Position numbers and translations under genes: made by a program. A stretch of 64,000 nucleotides of DNA from Solirubrobacterales bacterium. Its GTDB lineage: Bacteria; Actinomycetota; Thermoleophilia; Solirubrobacterales; Solirubrobacteraceae. This document shows, piece by piece, positions 8,929 to 18,782 of the stretch (position 1 is its first letter; each line of letters starts with the position of its first letter). Under the pieces are notes generated by a model that saw only the letters and a program-made list of their open reading frames with translations, had not been told where the DNA came from and did no database searches. The stretch covers positions 35,450-99,449 of the forward strand of contig JAOPZS010000134.1 of the NCBI GenBank assembly GCA_025963965.1, in the 5' to 3' direction.

Positions 8929-9594
8929 TCAGCCGGCGGCATTCTCCGCCGGCTCACGGGGCCCCCGCCGCCGGCGTGCGATCCAGTAGACGACGGCGAC
9001 GACGACGAGGGCGGCGATCGCGTAGTCGACGTACTTGAAGTTCGTGCTGACTTCCTTCCATTCGCTGCCGATGGCTTCCCCGGCGATCGCGAGACCCAGC
9101 ACCCAGGGCACGCAGCCGGCGAGCGTGAGCAGCGTGAAGCGCATGAACGGCATCTTCGCGACGCCGGCCGGGAGGGAGATGAACGTGCGGATGATCGGCA
9201 GCATGCGGCTGAAGAAGATCGCCCGGTCGCCGTATCTCGCGAACCAGCGATCCGCCCATTCGATGTGGCTCGGCTTGATGTGCAGCCAGTGGCCATGACG
9301 TTCGACCAGCTCGAGGCGCCCGGCACGTCCCACCCCATAGGCGATCCACGAGCCCACCAGGTTGCCGAGCACGCCCGCGACGACGATCCCCACGAGGGTC
9401 AGGTGGTGGTGGGGGTGGCTCGCTCCGGGATCGGCGACTGCGAACCCTGCGAACAGCATCGTCGCCTCCGAGGGGATCGGGATGCAGGCGCTCTCGGCCA
9501 CCATCAGCACGAAGATCGCCGGCAGGCCCGCGTCGCGGACGAAATGCCAGGCGGTGTTGATGAGCGACTCCGATATCGAGGCGAGGACCAGCAC
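8929..9594 (-). CDS. DedA family membrane protein
   Basis: ESACIPIPSEATMLFAGF, GVLGNLVGSWIAYGVGRAGR, RYGDRAIFFSRMLPIIRTFISLPAGVAKM are characteristic DedA motifs; GTG start at 9594 inferred. Confidence 0.88.
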   Translation of the reverse strand: MLVLASISESLINTAWHFVRDAGLPAIFVLMVAESACIPIPSEATMLFAGFAVADPGASHPHHHLTLVGIVVAGVLGNLVGSWIAYGVGRAGRLELVERHGHWLHIKPSHIEWADRWFARYGDRAIFFSRMLPIIRTFISLPAGVAKMPFMRFTLLTLAGCVPWVLGLAIAGEAIGSEWKEVSTNFKYVDYAIAALVVVAVVYWIARRRRGPREPAENAAG

Positions 9595-9693
9595 GGGCCG
9601 GCCAACGATACAGACCGGCCTTCCCGTGCGGATGAGAATTCCCTCGCGCCGCGCACGGGATCGCTCGCCGCCTGCCGGTAGCGTCCGTCGGCG

Positions 9694-10755
9694 ATGCGCG
9701 TCTGGATCGACCTCACGAACAGTCCCCACGTGCTCGTCATGCGACCCGTGATCGAGCGCCTGCGCGCGGAGGGCCACGAGGTCGACGTGACCGCCCGGGA
9801 CTTCGCCCAGACGCTCGAGCTGTGCGATCGCCTCGGCATCGAGCACACGGCGATCGGGCATCACCGCGGCGGCCGCCTGGGCGCCAAGGCGACCGGGCTG
9901 GCCTCGCGCACGGCGGCGCTCGTGCGCTGGGCGCGACGGCACCACCGGTTCGACATCGCTCTCGGCCACGGCTCCAACGACGTGACGCTCGCCGCCGCGC
10001 TGCTGCGAATCCCGAGCTCGACGATGTTCGACTACGAGTGGGCGGCGGTCCAGCACAACGTCAACTGCCGCCTCGCGGCGGCCGTCGTCGTGCCCGAGGC
10101 GATCCCACCGGAGCGCCTGGATCGCTACGGCGCAGCGGGCAAGCTGCGCCGCTACCCGGGGCTGAAGGAGGAGTACTACCTGTCGGACTTCGAGCCCGAT
10201 CCCGGTGTGCCCGCGGAGCTCGGCCTCGACGTCTCGCGGCCGATCGTCGTCGTGCGCACGCCGCCCGAGCTGGCCCTCTACCACCGCTTCGAGGGGGACG
10301 TGTTCGGCGCGGTGATCGAGCGCCTGCGGGCGGCCGGCGAGCAGGACGGCCTGCAGACCGTGGCCCTGCCGCGCGTGGCGGCACAGCGCGCTCAGCTGGC
10401 GGCGATCCCGGGCTTCGTCGTGCCCGAGCGCGCGATCGACGCGCAGTCGCTGATCGCCGCCGCGGAGCTGGTGATCTCAGCCGGGGGCACGATGAACCGC
10501 GAGGCCGTAGCGCTCGGCACGCCCGTCTACACCACCTTCCAGGGACGGCTCGGGGCAGTCGATGAGCAGTTGATCGCACAGGGCCGGCTGCGCATGCTCG
10601 AGGACGCTGCCGCCCTGGAGATCCCGACCGCCGGCGGCGGCGCTCGCGCCCCGCGCGTGAGGCGCGATCCCGGAGCGCTCGTCGATCTGCTGCTTTCGCC
10701 GCTGTCGGGCGCCGGACGCCCCGCCGGCGTCTCAGCCGCGACAGACGCGCCCTAG
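9694..10755 (+). CDS. DUF354 family protein (glycosyltransferase-like fold)
   Basis: MRVWIDLTNSPHVLVMRPVIERLRAEGHEVDVTARDF and VISAGGTMNREAVALGTPVYTTFQGRLGAVDEQLI. Confidence 0.82.
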   Translation: MRVWIDLTNSPHVLVMRPVIERLRAEGHEVDVTARDFAQTLELCDRLGIEHTAIGHHRGGRLGAKATGLASRTAALVRWARRHHRFDIALGHGSNDVTLAAALLRIPSSTMFDYEWAAVQHNVNCRLAAAVVVPEAIPPERLDRYGAAGKLRRYPGLKEEYYLSDFEPDPGVPAELGLDVSRPIVVVRTPPELALYHRFEGDVFGAVIERLRAAGEQDGLQTVALPRVAAQRAQLAAIPGFVVPERAIDAQSLIAAAELVISAGGTMNREAVALGTPVYTTFQGRLGAVDEQLIAQGRLRMLEDAAALEIPTAGGGARAPRVRRDPGALVDLLLSPLSGAGRPAGVSAATDAP

Positions 10756-10773
10756 GCGCTTACAATCTTCAAA

Positions 10774-12876
10774 ATGCGCCGACGGATCCGCTCGGCGGCC
10801 TTCCCGATCCATCGTCACTCGCTGCCACAGCTCGCAGTGGACGGGGCTCTGGTCGCGCTCGCGTACTACCTCGCCTTCCAGCTTCGCTTCAACAGCGGCC
10901 CGCCGAAGCACTATGAAGAGCTGCGCTCGGCGACGATGTGGTGGGTGCTCGCCGGCAGCCTCCCGGTGCTCGTGCTCAGCGGCGTCTACCAGCGCCGCTG
11001 GCGCTACGCCGGACAGCGCGACTACGAGGCCGTCGTGCGCGCGGTGGTGCTGATCGTGCTGCTGACCGTTGTCGCGGTTGAGATCTTCAGGCCGACGCAC
11101 GCCTATCCGCCGCAGGCGGAGGGCCACCACGCGACGGTCGCGGTGGTGCTGCCCAACGGCGTGATCGTGCTCTATGCGCTGCTGGCACTGGCCTTCCTCG
11201 TCGGTGTCCGCGGCCTTGCCCGGACGATCTACGAGCGGCGGCCCCTTGCCGCCTTCCGCTCCTCGCGCAAGGGCGAGCGCACGATCCTGATCGCCGGAGC
11301 CGGCGAGGGCGGGCGGATGGTGCTGCGCGAGATCCTTCGCAACCGCGAGCTGGGGATGGCGCCCGTCGGCTTCCTCGACGACGACCCTTCCAAGCACAGG
11401 CTGCGCTTCGACGGCGTGCGCGTGCGTGGCGACACCGAAGGCGATCTGCCGCGGATCCTCGACGAGGCGGAGCCCGACGAAGTGATCATCGCGATTCCCT
11501 CCGCGCCGGGCTCGACGCGCGCGCGGATCGTCAAAGAGTGCCGCCAGCGCGGCATTCCGGTGCGCACGCTACCAACGGTCTTCGAGCTGCTGCAGACGCG
11601 AGGCATGCTCGCCAGGCAGGTGCGCGAGGTGCGCGTCGAGGACGTGCTCGGCCGCGAGCCTGTCCACATGGAGCTCGAGCGGGTCGGGAGCTATCTGGCC
11701 GGCCAGGTCGTGCTGGTGACGGGCGCGGGCGGCTCGATCGGCTCGGAGCTGTGCCGGCAGATCGCCCGCGTCGAGCCGCACCGGATCGTGCTGCTCGACC
11801 ATGCCGAGGACAACCTCTTCTCGATCCTGCGGGAGCTGCAGGAGGAGCGCCACGTGCCCGAGTCGATGCTCGCCGCGGTGCTGGCCGACTGCAAGGAAGA
11901 GGAGCGCATGCGAGAGGTCTTCAGCGAGCACCGTCCGGACGTCGTGTTCCACGCCGCGGCGTACAAGCACGTGGGCCTGATGGAGGCCAACCCGGTCGAG
12001 GCGGTGCGCAACAACGCGATCGCCACCCAGGTCGTCGCGCATGTGGCGGGCGGCAGCGGCACCGCCCGGTTCGTGCTCGTCTCCACCGACAAGGCCGTCG
12101 CCCCGGCGACTGTGATGGGCGCCTCCAAGGCGCTCGCCGAGTACGCGCTCGAGGCGGCCACGGCTCGCTTTCCCGAGACGCGCTATGCGGCCGTGCGCTT
12201 CGGCAACGTGCTCGGCTCGTCCGGCAGCGTCGTGCCGATCTTCCGCCGCCAGATCGAGCGCGGCGGCCCGGTGACGGTGACCGACGATCGCATGACGCGC
12301 TACTTCATGACGATCCCGGAGGCGGTGCAGCTGATCATCCGCTCGGGCTCGCTCGCGGGGGCACGCGCAGCGCAGAACGGCGCGCGGCGCCCGCGCATCT
12401 CCGAGGGCGGTGCCGCAGACGTGTTCGTGCTCGACATGGGCGAGCCGGTACGGATCGTCGAGCTGGCGCGCGCGATGATCGAGCTGTCGGGCCTGGACCC
12501 GGATCGCGACATCGACATCGAGATCGTCGGCAGCCGGCCGGGCGAGAAGCTGCACGAGCAGCTGTTCAACAGCTACGAGCGGGCGCGCCCCACCGACGCC
12601 GAGAAGATCCTGCGCGCCGAGCGCGAGCCGCTCGGCCTGCCGGCGGTGGAATCGATGTTCGCCGAGATCAGGCTGCTGGTGCTGGAGGGAGACGCAGCCG
12701 GGCTCGCCGCGAAGGTCTCAGAGCTCTCACGCGAGCTGCGCGACGGCGGTGAGCAGCCGCCCGCGACGCCCGCCCCGGCGCGCTCGGACGCCGAGCAGCG
12801 CGGTGGCGCGCCCGCCGCAACGCCGTCCGGGCAGCGCGGTGCGCCTGAGCCCCTCGTACACTCCCCGGATTCATGA
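10774..12876 (+). CDS. Nucleoside-diphosphate-sugar epimerase/dehydratase, CapD/PglF-like polysaccharide biosynthesis protein
   Basis: N-terminal TM region; GAGEGGRMVLREI; VLVTGAGGSIGSELCRQI; HAAAYKHVGLME; STDKAVAPATVMGASKALAE. Confidence 0.92.
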   Translation: MRRRIRSAAFPIHRHSLPQLAVDGALVALAYYLAFQLRFNSGPPKHYEELRSATMWWVLAGSLPVLVLSGVYQRRWRYAGQRDYEAVVRAVVLIVLLTVVAVEIFRPTHAYPPQAEGHHATVAVVLPNGVIVLYALLALAFLVGVRGLARTIYERRPLAAFRSSRKGERTILIAGAGEGGRMVLREILRNRELGMAPVGFLDDDPSKHRLRFDGVRVRGDTEGDLPRILDEAEPDEVIIAIPSAPGSTRARIVKECRQRGIPVRTLPTVFELLQTRGMLARQVREVRVEDVLGREPVHMELERVGSYLAGQVVLVTGAGGSIGSELCRQIARVEPHRIVLLDHAEDNLFSILRELQEERHVPESMLAAVLADCKEEERMREVFSEHRPDVVFHAAAYKHVGLMEANPVEAVRNNAIATQVVAHVAGGSGTARFVLVSTDKAVAPATVMGASKALAEYALEAATARFPETRYAAVRFGNVLGSSGSVVPIFRRQIERGGPVTVTDDRMTRYFMTIPEAVQLIIRSGSLAGARAAQNGARRPRISEGGAADVFVLDMGEPVRIVELARAMIELSGLDPDRDIDIEIVGSRPGEKLHEQLFNSYERARPTDAEKILRAEREPLGLPAVESMFAEIRLLVLEGDAAGLAAKVSELSRELRDGGEQPPATPAPARSDAEQRGGAPAATPSGQRGAPEPLVHSPDS

Positions 12877-14453
12877 GCGTATCGCTGCTCGCCTTCTCGG
12901 TATCGAGCACCTTCACGAAGATCGGCGCGATCGTCGCCTTCGCCGGTCTGCTCGGAATTGCCGTCCTCTCGCTGCTCGTCTTCTCCCAGGCGCGTGAGAT
13001 CAGGCGGTTGCGCGAGTGGGCCGGCCGCGCCCCTGAGCGCGCCGCCGACATGGAGCAGCGCGTGTCCTCCGCCGCAGCTGCGCGCGTGCAGCAGGGCGCC
13101 GCTCCGCAGGCGGTTCGCACCGTTCCCCGCGCTCAGCCGATCCACACCCGACCGGCGCCCCCGGGCGGCGCGGCGACGCCGGCAGCTCCAGGGGCCGCCG
13201 TGAGCGCAGCCGGCACCCCCGCCGCGCCGATCCCGCCTCCGGTGGCGACGCCCGTCGGGGCGAGCGCCGCCACGGCTCCGGCAACCGCCGCTGCGGGAGC
13301 CCCGCCACCACCGGGAGCGCCCGGGACACCCGCCCCAGCCACCGCTGTCCCGGCGACCGGGGGACCGGGCTCGCCGGGTCAGCCCGACCAGCGCCCGCAG
13401 CCGATCCCGTGGCAGCAGCCGGCAGCGCCCGCCAAGGGGACCCCGGCGCCGCCGCCGCTCGGTGCCCCCGCCTCCGCTGCCGCGACGCAACGGGCGCAGA
13501 CTCAGCCGGGTCAGCAGAACGGCGCGCCGCCGGCGCAGGCACAGCCCGGCGTCCCGCCGGCCCCGGCCCCGGCGACAGCCGCCGCTGCGGCGGGAGCCGG
13601 CACTGCGAGCAGGGCGGCGAGCCCCGCCACGCCCCCACCGCGCTCGCCGAGCACCGCACCACCGGCCGCGCCCCGCTCTCCGAGTCCGCCGCCTTCGACG
13701 AGTCCACCGGGTTCGCCGCAGCCGGCTCAGGCACAGGGTCCCGCCGGCACGGTTCCGCCCGCCCCGGCCCCCGCGCAGCCGGTCGAGCGACAGCGTCCGC
13801 CCCTGCCGCCCGCGCCCGCGGCGCCGCGACGTGAGCCGGCCCGAGGCGAGGCGGCGGGAGCTTCGGCGGCCGCGTCGCGCACGACCACCGCCGGCGCCGC
13901 GCAAGCGGCAGAGCCGTCAAGCCGCGGGCGCCCGTCCCATGAACGACGGGGCGGATCGCGCGGCCGGATCGCGCTCCTCGCGCTCGGCGCCGCGATCATC
14001 GTCGCGCTGGTCCTCGTGCTCGCCACGAAAGGCGGCTCGTCGGGAGCCAAACACCCGAGCAGCTCGGCCGCGCAGACGGGCACGGCGACGACAACGGCCG
14101 CCAAACACCACAACGGCTCGAAAGCCGCTCCTAAACAGGCGAAAGCGACACCACCTGCCGAAACGAGCGTGGTCGTGCTCAACGGCACCGAAACACCGGG
14201 GCTTGCGCACCGCCTGTCCACCGAACTGCAGCAGAACGGCTACTCCCAGGCGAACGCGTTGTTCGCCCACCCTCCGGGCTCCAACGAAGTCACGGTCGTC
14301 GAGTACGCGGGTGGCCACCAGCCAGACGCCGCCCAGGTCGCGCGCTCGTTGTCGGTCAGCCACGTCCAGCCGATGGAACAGGGCGTCGCCCAGCTGGCCG
14401 GCTCGGCGAAGGTGGTGGTCGTCGCCGGCGCCGACAAGGCGACGACCCCATAG
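12873..14453 (+). CDS. Two-TM protein with long Pro/Ala-rich loop and LytR_C-like C-terminal domain
   Basis: TM1 IVAFAGLLGIAVLSLLVF; long P/A/T loop; TM2 RIALLALGAAIIVALVLVLA; C-terminus SVVVLNGTETPGLAHRLSTELQQNGYSQANALF resembles LytR_C domains. Confidence 0.7.
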   Translation: MSVSLLAFSVSSTFTKIGAIVAFAGLLGIAVLSLLVFSQAREIRRLREWAGRAPERAADMEQRVSSAAAARVQQGAAPQAVRTVPRAQPIHTRPAPPGGAATPAAPGAAVSAAGTPAAPIPPPVATPVGASAATAPATAAAGAPPPPGAPGTPAPATAVPATGGPGSPGQPDQRPQPIPWQQPAAPAKGTPAPPPLGAPASAAATQRAQTQPGQQNGAPPAQAQPGVPPAPAPATAAAAAGAGTASRAASPATPPPRSPSTAPPAAPRSPSPPPSTSPPGSPQPAQAQGPAGTVPPAPAPAQPVERQRPPLPPAPAAPRREPARGEAAGASAAASRTTTAGAAQAAEPSSRGRPSHERRGGSRGRIALLALGAAIIVALVLVLATKGGSSGAKHPSSSAAQTGTATTTAAKHHNGSKAAPKQAKATPPAETSVVVLNGTETPGLAHRLSTELQQNGYSQANALFAHPPGSNEVTVVEYAGGHQPDAAQVARSLSVSHVQPMEQGVAQLAGSAKVVVVAGADKATTP

Positions 14454-14512
14454 CCGGCTTCCTGGACATCCCCGAGCGGACGGTCAAGCCGCGCGAGCAC
14501 GGCCTCACGCAC

Positions 14513-15217
14513 GTGATCGACCGCGGCCTGTCGGTCGCCGAGGTGGACGGGCTGCTCGAGGTTGCGGGGCCGAGCGTCGACATCGTCAAGCTCGGCTGGG
14601 GCACGGCGGTCGTGTCGGCCAACCTCCAGGAGAAGCTCGCCCGCTATGAGGCACACGGGATACCGGTCGTGCTCGGCGGCACGCTCACCGAGGTGGCGAT
14701 CCGCCAGGGCCGCGTCGACGGGCTCGTCGCCTGGCTGCGGGAGCTCGGGCTGCGCCACGTCGAGATCTCCGACGGGACGATCGAGCTGGAGGCGCAGGCC
14801 AAGCGCGAGCTGATCGAACGGCTCTCGCCCGAGTTCACGGTCTTCGCCGAGGTCGGCAGCAAGGACGTCGACTTCATCATGGCCCCGTACGTGTGGGTCG
14901 AACAGATCGAACGCGACCTGGACGCCGGCGCCTGGAAGGTGATCGCCGAGGCCCGCGAGTCGGGCACGGCCGGCATCTATCGCGCCAACGGCGAACCGCG
15001 CACCGGGCTGATCGAGGAGATCGCGCACTCGATCGACCACAGGCGGCTGATCTTCGACGCGCCGCTCCAGGCCCAGCAGGTGTGGCTGCTCAAGCACTTC
15101 GGCACCGAGTGCAATCTCGGCAACATCGCCCCAGCCGACGTGCTCTCGCTGGAGACGCTGAGACTGGGGCTGCGCTCCGACACCGTCGAGCGCTTCGCGC
15201 TGGGCGGCGGCGATTGA
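14513..15217 (+). CDS. comA: Phosphosulfolactate synthase-like protein (ComA family)
   Basis: VDIVKLGWGTAVVS, VVLGGTLTEVAIRQG, VEISDGTIEL, FAEVGSKD, EARESGTAGIYRANGE, RLIFDAPLQAQQVWLLKHFGTECNLGNI...SLETLRLGLRSDT match the family layout. The true start may lie upstream: the frame reads FLDIPERTVKPREHGLTHV before 14513. Confidence 0.85.
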   Translation: MIDRGLSVAEVDGLLEVAGPSVDIVKLGWGTAVVSANLQEKLARYEAHGIPVVLGGTLTEVAIRQGRVDGLVAWLRELGLRHVEISDGTIELEAQAKRELIERLSPEFTVFAEVGSKDVDFIMAPYVWVEQIERDLDAGAWKVIAEARESGTAGIYRANGEPRTGLIEEIAHSIDHRRLIFDAPLQAQQVWLLKHFGTECNLGNIAPADVLSLETLRLGLRSDTVERFALGGGD

Positions 15218-15747
15218 GCGCAGCGGCGGCGGGCGCAGAGGGTGACGCCGAAAGTGGGGATGGGCAACGCGACGGCGTCGACCCGCTGGGCAGCGCCGTG
15301 TTCGCGGTGCTCGTCCTCGCATGCCTTCTCGCGTTCTTCCTGACACAGCGCCTGAAGCACGCGCCGACGGTCGTGCCGTCCTTCCAGCTGACGTCGAACT
15401 TCTCACCGACGCCGGCCGGGCGCCACAAACAGGAGCAGATCTCGTTCAAGCTCTCGCACGCCGAACGCGCGACCGTGGCCGTGATCGACTCGCATGGCAA
15501 CGTCGTCGCGACGCTGCTGCGCGGCTATCCGGTGCCGCGCTACAAACAGCTCTCGCTGCGCTGGAACGGGCGCCGCGGAACGGCTCGTGGCTACGTCACA
15601 CGGACGACCCCGGCGGGCCACCGCTACCTGGTGCCCGGCAACGGCGGACGCCTCGCGCCTGCCGGTGAATATCGGGTGCGCCTGAAGCTGAGCGGCCAGG
15701 CCAACCCGGTGCTCTCGCCGAAGAGCTTCACGCTGGTCCGGCGATGA
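15214..15747 (+). CDS. Single-TM protein with extracytoplasmic Ig/FlgD-like beta domain
   Basis: TTG start overlaps the comA stop; TM GSAVFAVLVLACLLAFFLTQ; then RWNGRRGTARGYVTRTTPAGHRYLV...PAGEYRVRLKLSG. Confidence 0.6.
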   Translation: MSAAAAGAEGDAESGDGQRDGVDPLGSAVFAVLVLACLLAFFLTQRLKHAPTVVPSFQLTSNFSPTPAGRHKQEQISFKLSHAERATVAVIDSHGNVVATLLRGYPVPRYKQLSLRWNGRRGTARGYVTRTTPAGHRYLVPGNGGRLAPAGEYRVRLKLSGQANPVLSPKSFTLVRR

Positions 15748-17138
15748 GCGGCCTGGCCGCGACCAGCCTGCCCTCGACCGGGACGCTGCTGGCGCTGCTG
15801 GCGGCGGCGGCGGTGCTCGTCGCGGCGCTCGCGGCGGTGATGCGGCGATGGCCTGAAGCGTTCCCGCTGCTGGCCGTCGTCGCGCTGCCCTTCCGCGTTC
15901 CGGTGGCGGCGGACGGCCGAACGGTCAACCTGTTGATCCCGCTGTATCTCGTGATCGCCGCGGGCACCGTCGCGCACCTGCTGGCGCCGCTGCTCGAACG
16001 GCGCCGCCTGGCGCCGGCGCCGCAGGCCGTGGCGCCCGAGGGGCAGGCCGGGCCGCCGGCGAGGCGAGAGGTGGCATGGCTGGGATGGCTGCTGCTCGGC
16101 GCGGTTGCGCTGTACGTGCTGCAGATCTCCTACTCGGCGGATCGCGCGAAGGCCGCGGAGAACGTCGCGTTCTTCTACGTGCCGTTCGGGCTCCTCTTCG
16201 TGCTGCTGCGCGACGTGCGGTGGACGCCGCGTCTGCTGCGGCGCTGCCTTGGCCTGCTCGTCGGGATCGCCGTCGTGCTGGCCGGCGTGGGCTTCGTCGA
16301 GTACTACCGCAAGAGCCTGTTCCTGAACCCGAAGCTGGTCGCGGCCAACCAGTACGACAACTACTTCCGCGTCAACTCGCTGTTCTTCGACCCGAGCATC
16401 TACGGGCGCTTCCTGATGCTCGTGATGATCGGCGTCACGACCGCAGTGCTGTGGGGGGCGCGCCGTGAGGCGCAGGTCGGGGCGGCGGTGCTGGCGTGGC
16501 TGCTGGCGGGGCTCGTGACGAGCTTCTCGCAGTCGAGCATCGTCGCGCTGCTGCTCGGCCTGGTCGTGCTGGCGGCGTGGCGCTGGAGCGTGCGCGGGAC
16601 GGTGATCGCCGCCGCGGGGCTGCTGCTGGTGGCCGTCGCGTTGCTGGCACTGGCCCCGAGCAGCTGGCACTTCGGGCTGGGGGGCAGGAAAGGCTCGGCT
16701 GAAAACGCGACGAGCGGACGGGCCGCGCTGGTCGAAGGCGGCCTGGAACTGTTCGCCGACCGGCCCGTGCAGGGGTACGGGTCAGGGTCCTTCGAACGGG
16801 AGTACAAAAGCCACAGGACCGGCAGCCAGGCGACGGCACAGAACGCGACATCCGCCTCGCACACGATCCCGGTGACGATCGCAGCCGAGCAGGGGCTGCC
16901 CGGCCTGCTCGTCTACGTGGCGCTGCTGGCCGTGGCGTTCCTCGTGCTGTTCAGAGGCGCCGGGCGCTCGCCGCCCCGGATCGCGATCGCGGCCGCGTTC
17001 GCGGCGCTGGTGCTGCACACGTGGACTTACGCCGACTTCCTCGAGGATCCCTTCACCTGGGCGCTGCTGGCGATCGGCGTGGCGCTCGCCCGCGCGCAGC
17101 GAGAGCCCGCAGCGACGCCCACCGCGAATACCGTCTAG
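15744..17138 (+). CDS. O-antigen ligase/polymerase-like (Wzy-type) multi-TM protein
   Basis: Multiple TM segments; periplasmic loop RAALVEGGLELFADRPVQGYGSGSFEREY...SHTIPVTIAAEQGLPGLLVYVALL typical of Wzy_C proteins. Confidence 0.85.
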   Translation: MSGLAATSLPSTGTLLALLAAAAVLVAALAAVMRRWPEAFPLLAVVALPFRVPVAADGRTVNLLIPLYLVIAAGTVAHLLAPLLERRRLAPAPQAVAPEGQAGPPARREVAWLGWLLLGAVALYVLQISYSADRAKAAENVAFFYVPFGLLFVLLRDVRWTPRLLRRCLGLLVGIAVVLAGVGFVEYYRKSLFLNPKLVAANQYDNYFRVNSLFFDPSIYGRFLMLVMIGVTTAVLWGARREAQVGAAVLAWLLAGLVTSFSQSSIVALLLGLVVLAAWRWSVRGTVIAAAGLLLVAVALLALAPSSWHFGLGGRKGSAENATSGRAALVEGGLELFADRPVQGYGSGSFEREYKSHRTGSQATAQNATSASHTIPVTIAAEQGLPGLLVYVALLAVAFLVLFRGAGRSPPRIAIAAAFAALVLHTWTYADFLEDPFTWALLAIGVALARAQREPAATPTANTV

Positions 17139-17140
17139 CC

Positions 17141-18670
17141 GTGCTCGGCTACCTCAGGCGCCTGGTGACGACGGGCGCGGCCTACCAGTTCGGGGACATC
17201 CTGGCGAAGGCGCTGGCGCTGCTGACGCTGCCGCTGTACACGCACCACCTGAGCCCGGACGCGTACGGGGCGGCGGAATCGCTGCTGACGGCGGTGATCC
17301 TCTCGAGCATCCTCGTGCGGGTCGGAGTCGGCGAGGCGTTCATCCGTTTTTATTTTGATGACGAGGACGTGCAGCGGCGTGATCGGATCGCACGCACGGC
17401 GACGGCCACGGTCGCGTGGACGACGACGCTCGCCGCCCTCGCCGCGCTGGCGTTCGCCGGACCGCTCTCGAAGCTGATCCTCGGCTTCCGCGACGCGCTG
17501 CTGTTCGACTGCGCGGTGCTCGGCCTGTGGGCCTTCACGAACCTCGAGATGGCCTACGGGCAGCTGCGCGTCGACGAACGGGCACGGACCTACATCTACG
17601 CCTCGGCGGCGAACGTGCTGCTGACGATCGCCTTCACGGTGACGCTCGTCGTGTTCGCCGGGCAGGGCGCGCGAGGGCTGCTGCTCGGCAACTTCGGCGC
17701 TTCGACGGTCGTCGTGCTCGCCCTCTGGTGGGTGCTGCGCCGGCGCGTCTCGCTGCGCGTGCGCAGGGCCGACCTGAGCGCGATGCTGATCTTCGGGCTG
17801 CCCACTGTCCCTGCCGACGCGAGCGTCTACGCGCTGCAGGTCGCCGATCGCTTCTACCTGTTCCGGTCCTACTCGCACGCCGCGGCGGGGCTCTACGCCG
17901 TGGCGATCAAGCTGGCGACGGTCGTCTTCGTCGCGGTGCGCGGGTTTCAGTACGCGTGGCCGCCGCTGGCGTACTCGATCGAGGACGACGAGGAGGCCGG
18001 GCGGCTCTACTCGATCGTGACGACCTACTACGCGCTGGCGACGGGTGTCGTCGTCTGCGCCGTCACGCTGCTCGGGCGCTGGCTCGTGTCGCTGCTGGCC
18101 GCTCACCGCTACTTCGACGCGCACCGCGCGCTTCCATGGCTGGCCCTCGGGTGGGCGCTGTACGGGCTGTACCTCGTGTTCGTTGCGATCTCCGGTCGTG
18201 CGCGGGTGACGACCCGCAACCTGCCTGCGGCGGCCGTGGGCCTCATCGTCAACATCGTGCTGCTGGTCCTGCTCGTGCCCTCGAGCGGCGCCGGGCTCGG
18301 CATCGCCGGCGCCGGCGTGGCGCTGTGCGGCGCCTACGCGGCGATGCTGGCGGTCATGTACGTGCTCACGCGCGGTCTGTTCCAGGTCGGCTTCCAGTGG
18401 CTTCGCCTGGCGAAGCTCGTTGTGATCCTCGCCGGCGTCGCCGTCTCGGGAGAGCTGCTGCTCCCCGATCACGGGCTGCTCGGCCTGCTGGCGCGCACCG
18501 CGTGGCTCGCGCTGGTGCCGCTCGGCCTGCTCGGGACGCGCTTCTTCGCCGAGAACGAGCGCCGGCAGGTCCGGCGCCTGATCGCCGACGGGCGCCGCCG
18601 CGTGGCCGCCTTCCGCGCCTCCCACGGAGAGGTCGAGGCCTATGCCGAGGATCCCCTGCGGGACCTCTGA
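17141..18670 (+). CDS. Polysaccharide flippase (Wzx/MATE-like)
   Basis: About 12 hydrophobic segments; LLTLPLYTHHLSPDAYGAAESLLTAVILSSILVRVGVGEAFIRFYF is a typical flippase N-terminus; GTG start at 17141 chosen. Confidence 0.85.
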   Translation: MLGYLRRLVTTGAAYQFGDILAKALALLTLPLYTHHLSPDAYGAAESLLTAVILSSILVRVGVGEAFIRFYFDDEDVQRRDRIARTATATVAWTTTLAALAALAFAGPLSKLILGFRDALLFDCAVLGLWAFTNLEMAYGQLRVDERARTYIYASAANVLLTIAFTVTLVVFAGQGARGLLLGNFGASTVVVLALWWVLRRRVSLRVRRADLSAMLIFGLPTVPADASVYALQVADRFYLFRSYSHAAAGLYAVAIKLATVVFVAVRGFQYAWPPLAYSIEDDEEAGRLYSIVTTYYALATGVVVCAVTLLGRWLVSLLAAHRYFDAHRALPWLALGWALYGLYLVFVAISGRARVTTRNLPAAAVGLIVNIVLLVLLVPSSGAGLGIAGAGVALCGAYAAMLAVMYVLTRGLFQVGFQWLRLAKLVVILAGVAVSGELLLPDHGLLGLLARTAWLALVPLGLLGTRFFAENERRQVRRLIADGRRRVAAFRASHGEVEAYAEDPLRDL

Positions 18671-18782
18671 GCGACGCTCGGGCCGGGACGAGCCTCTTCG
18701 TGCGTCGCCGAGCCCATCTCCTGCACCGTCCAGAGGCGCTTTCGGGGCTCAAGCTGGTCTGAACGGAAACCGATCAGCCAGT

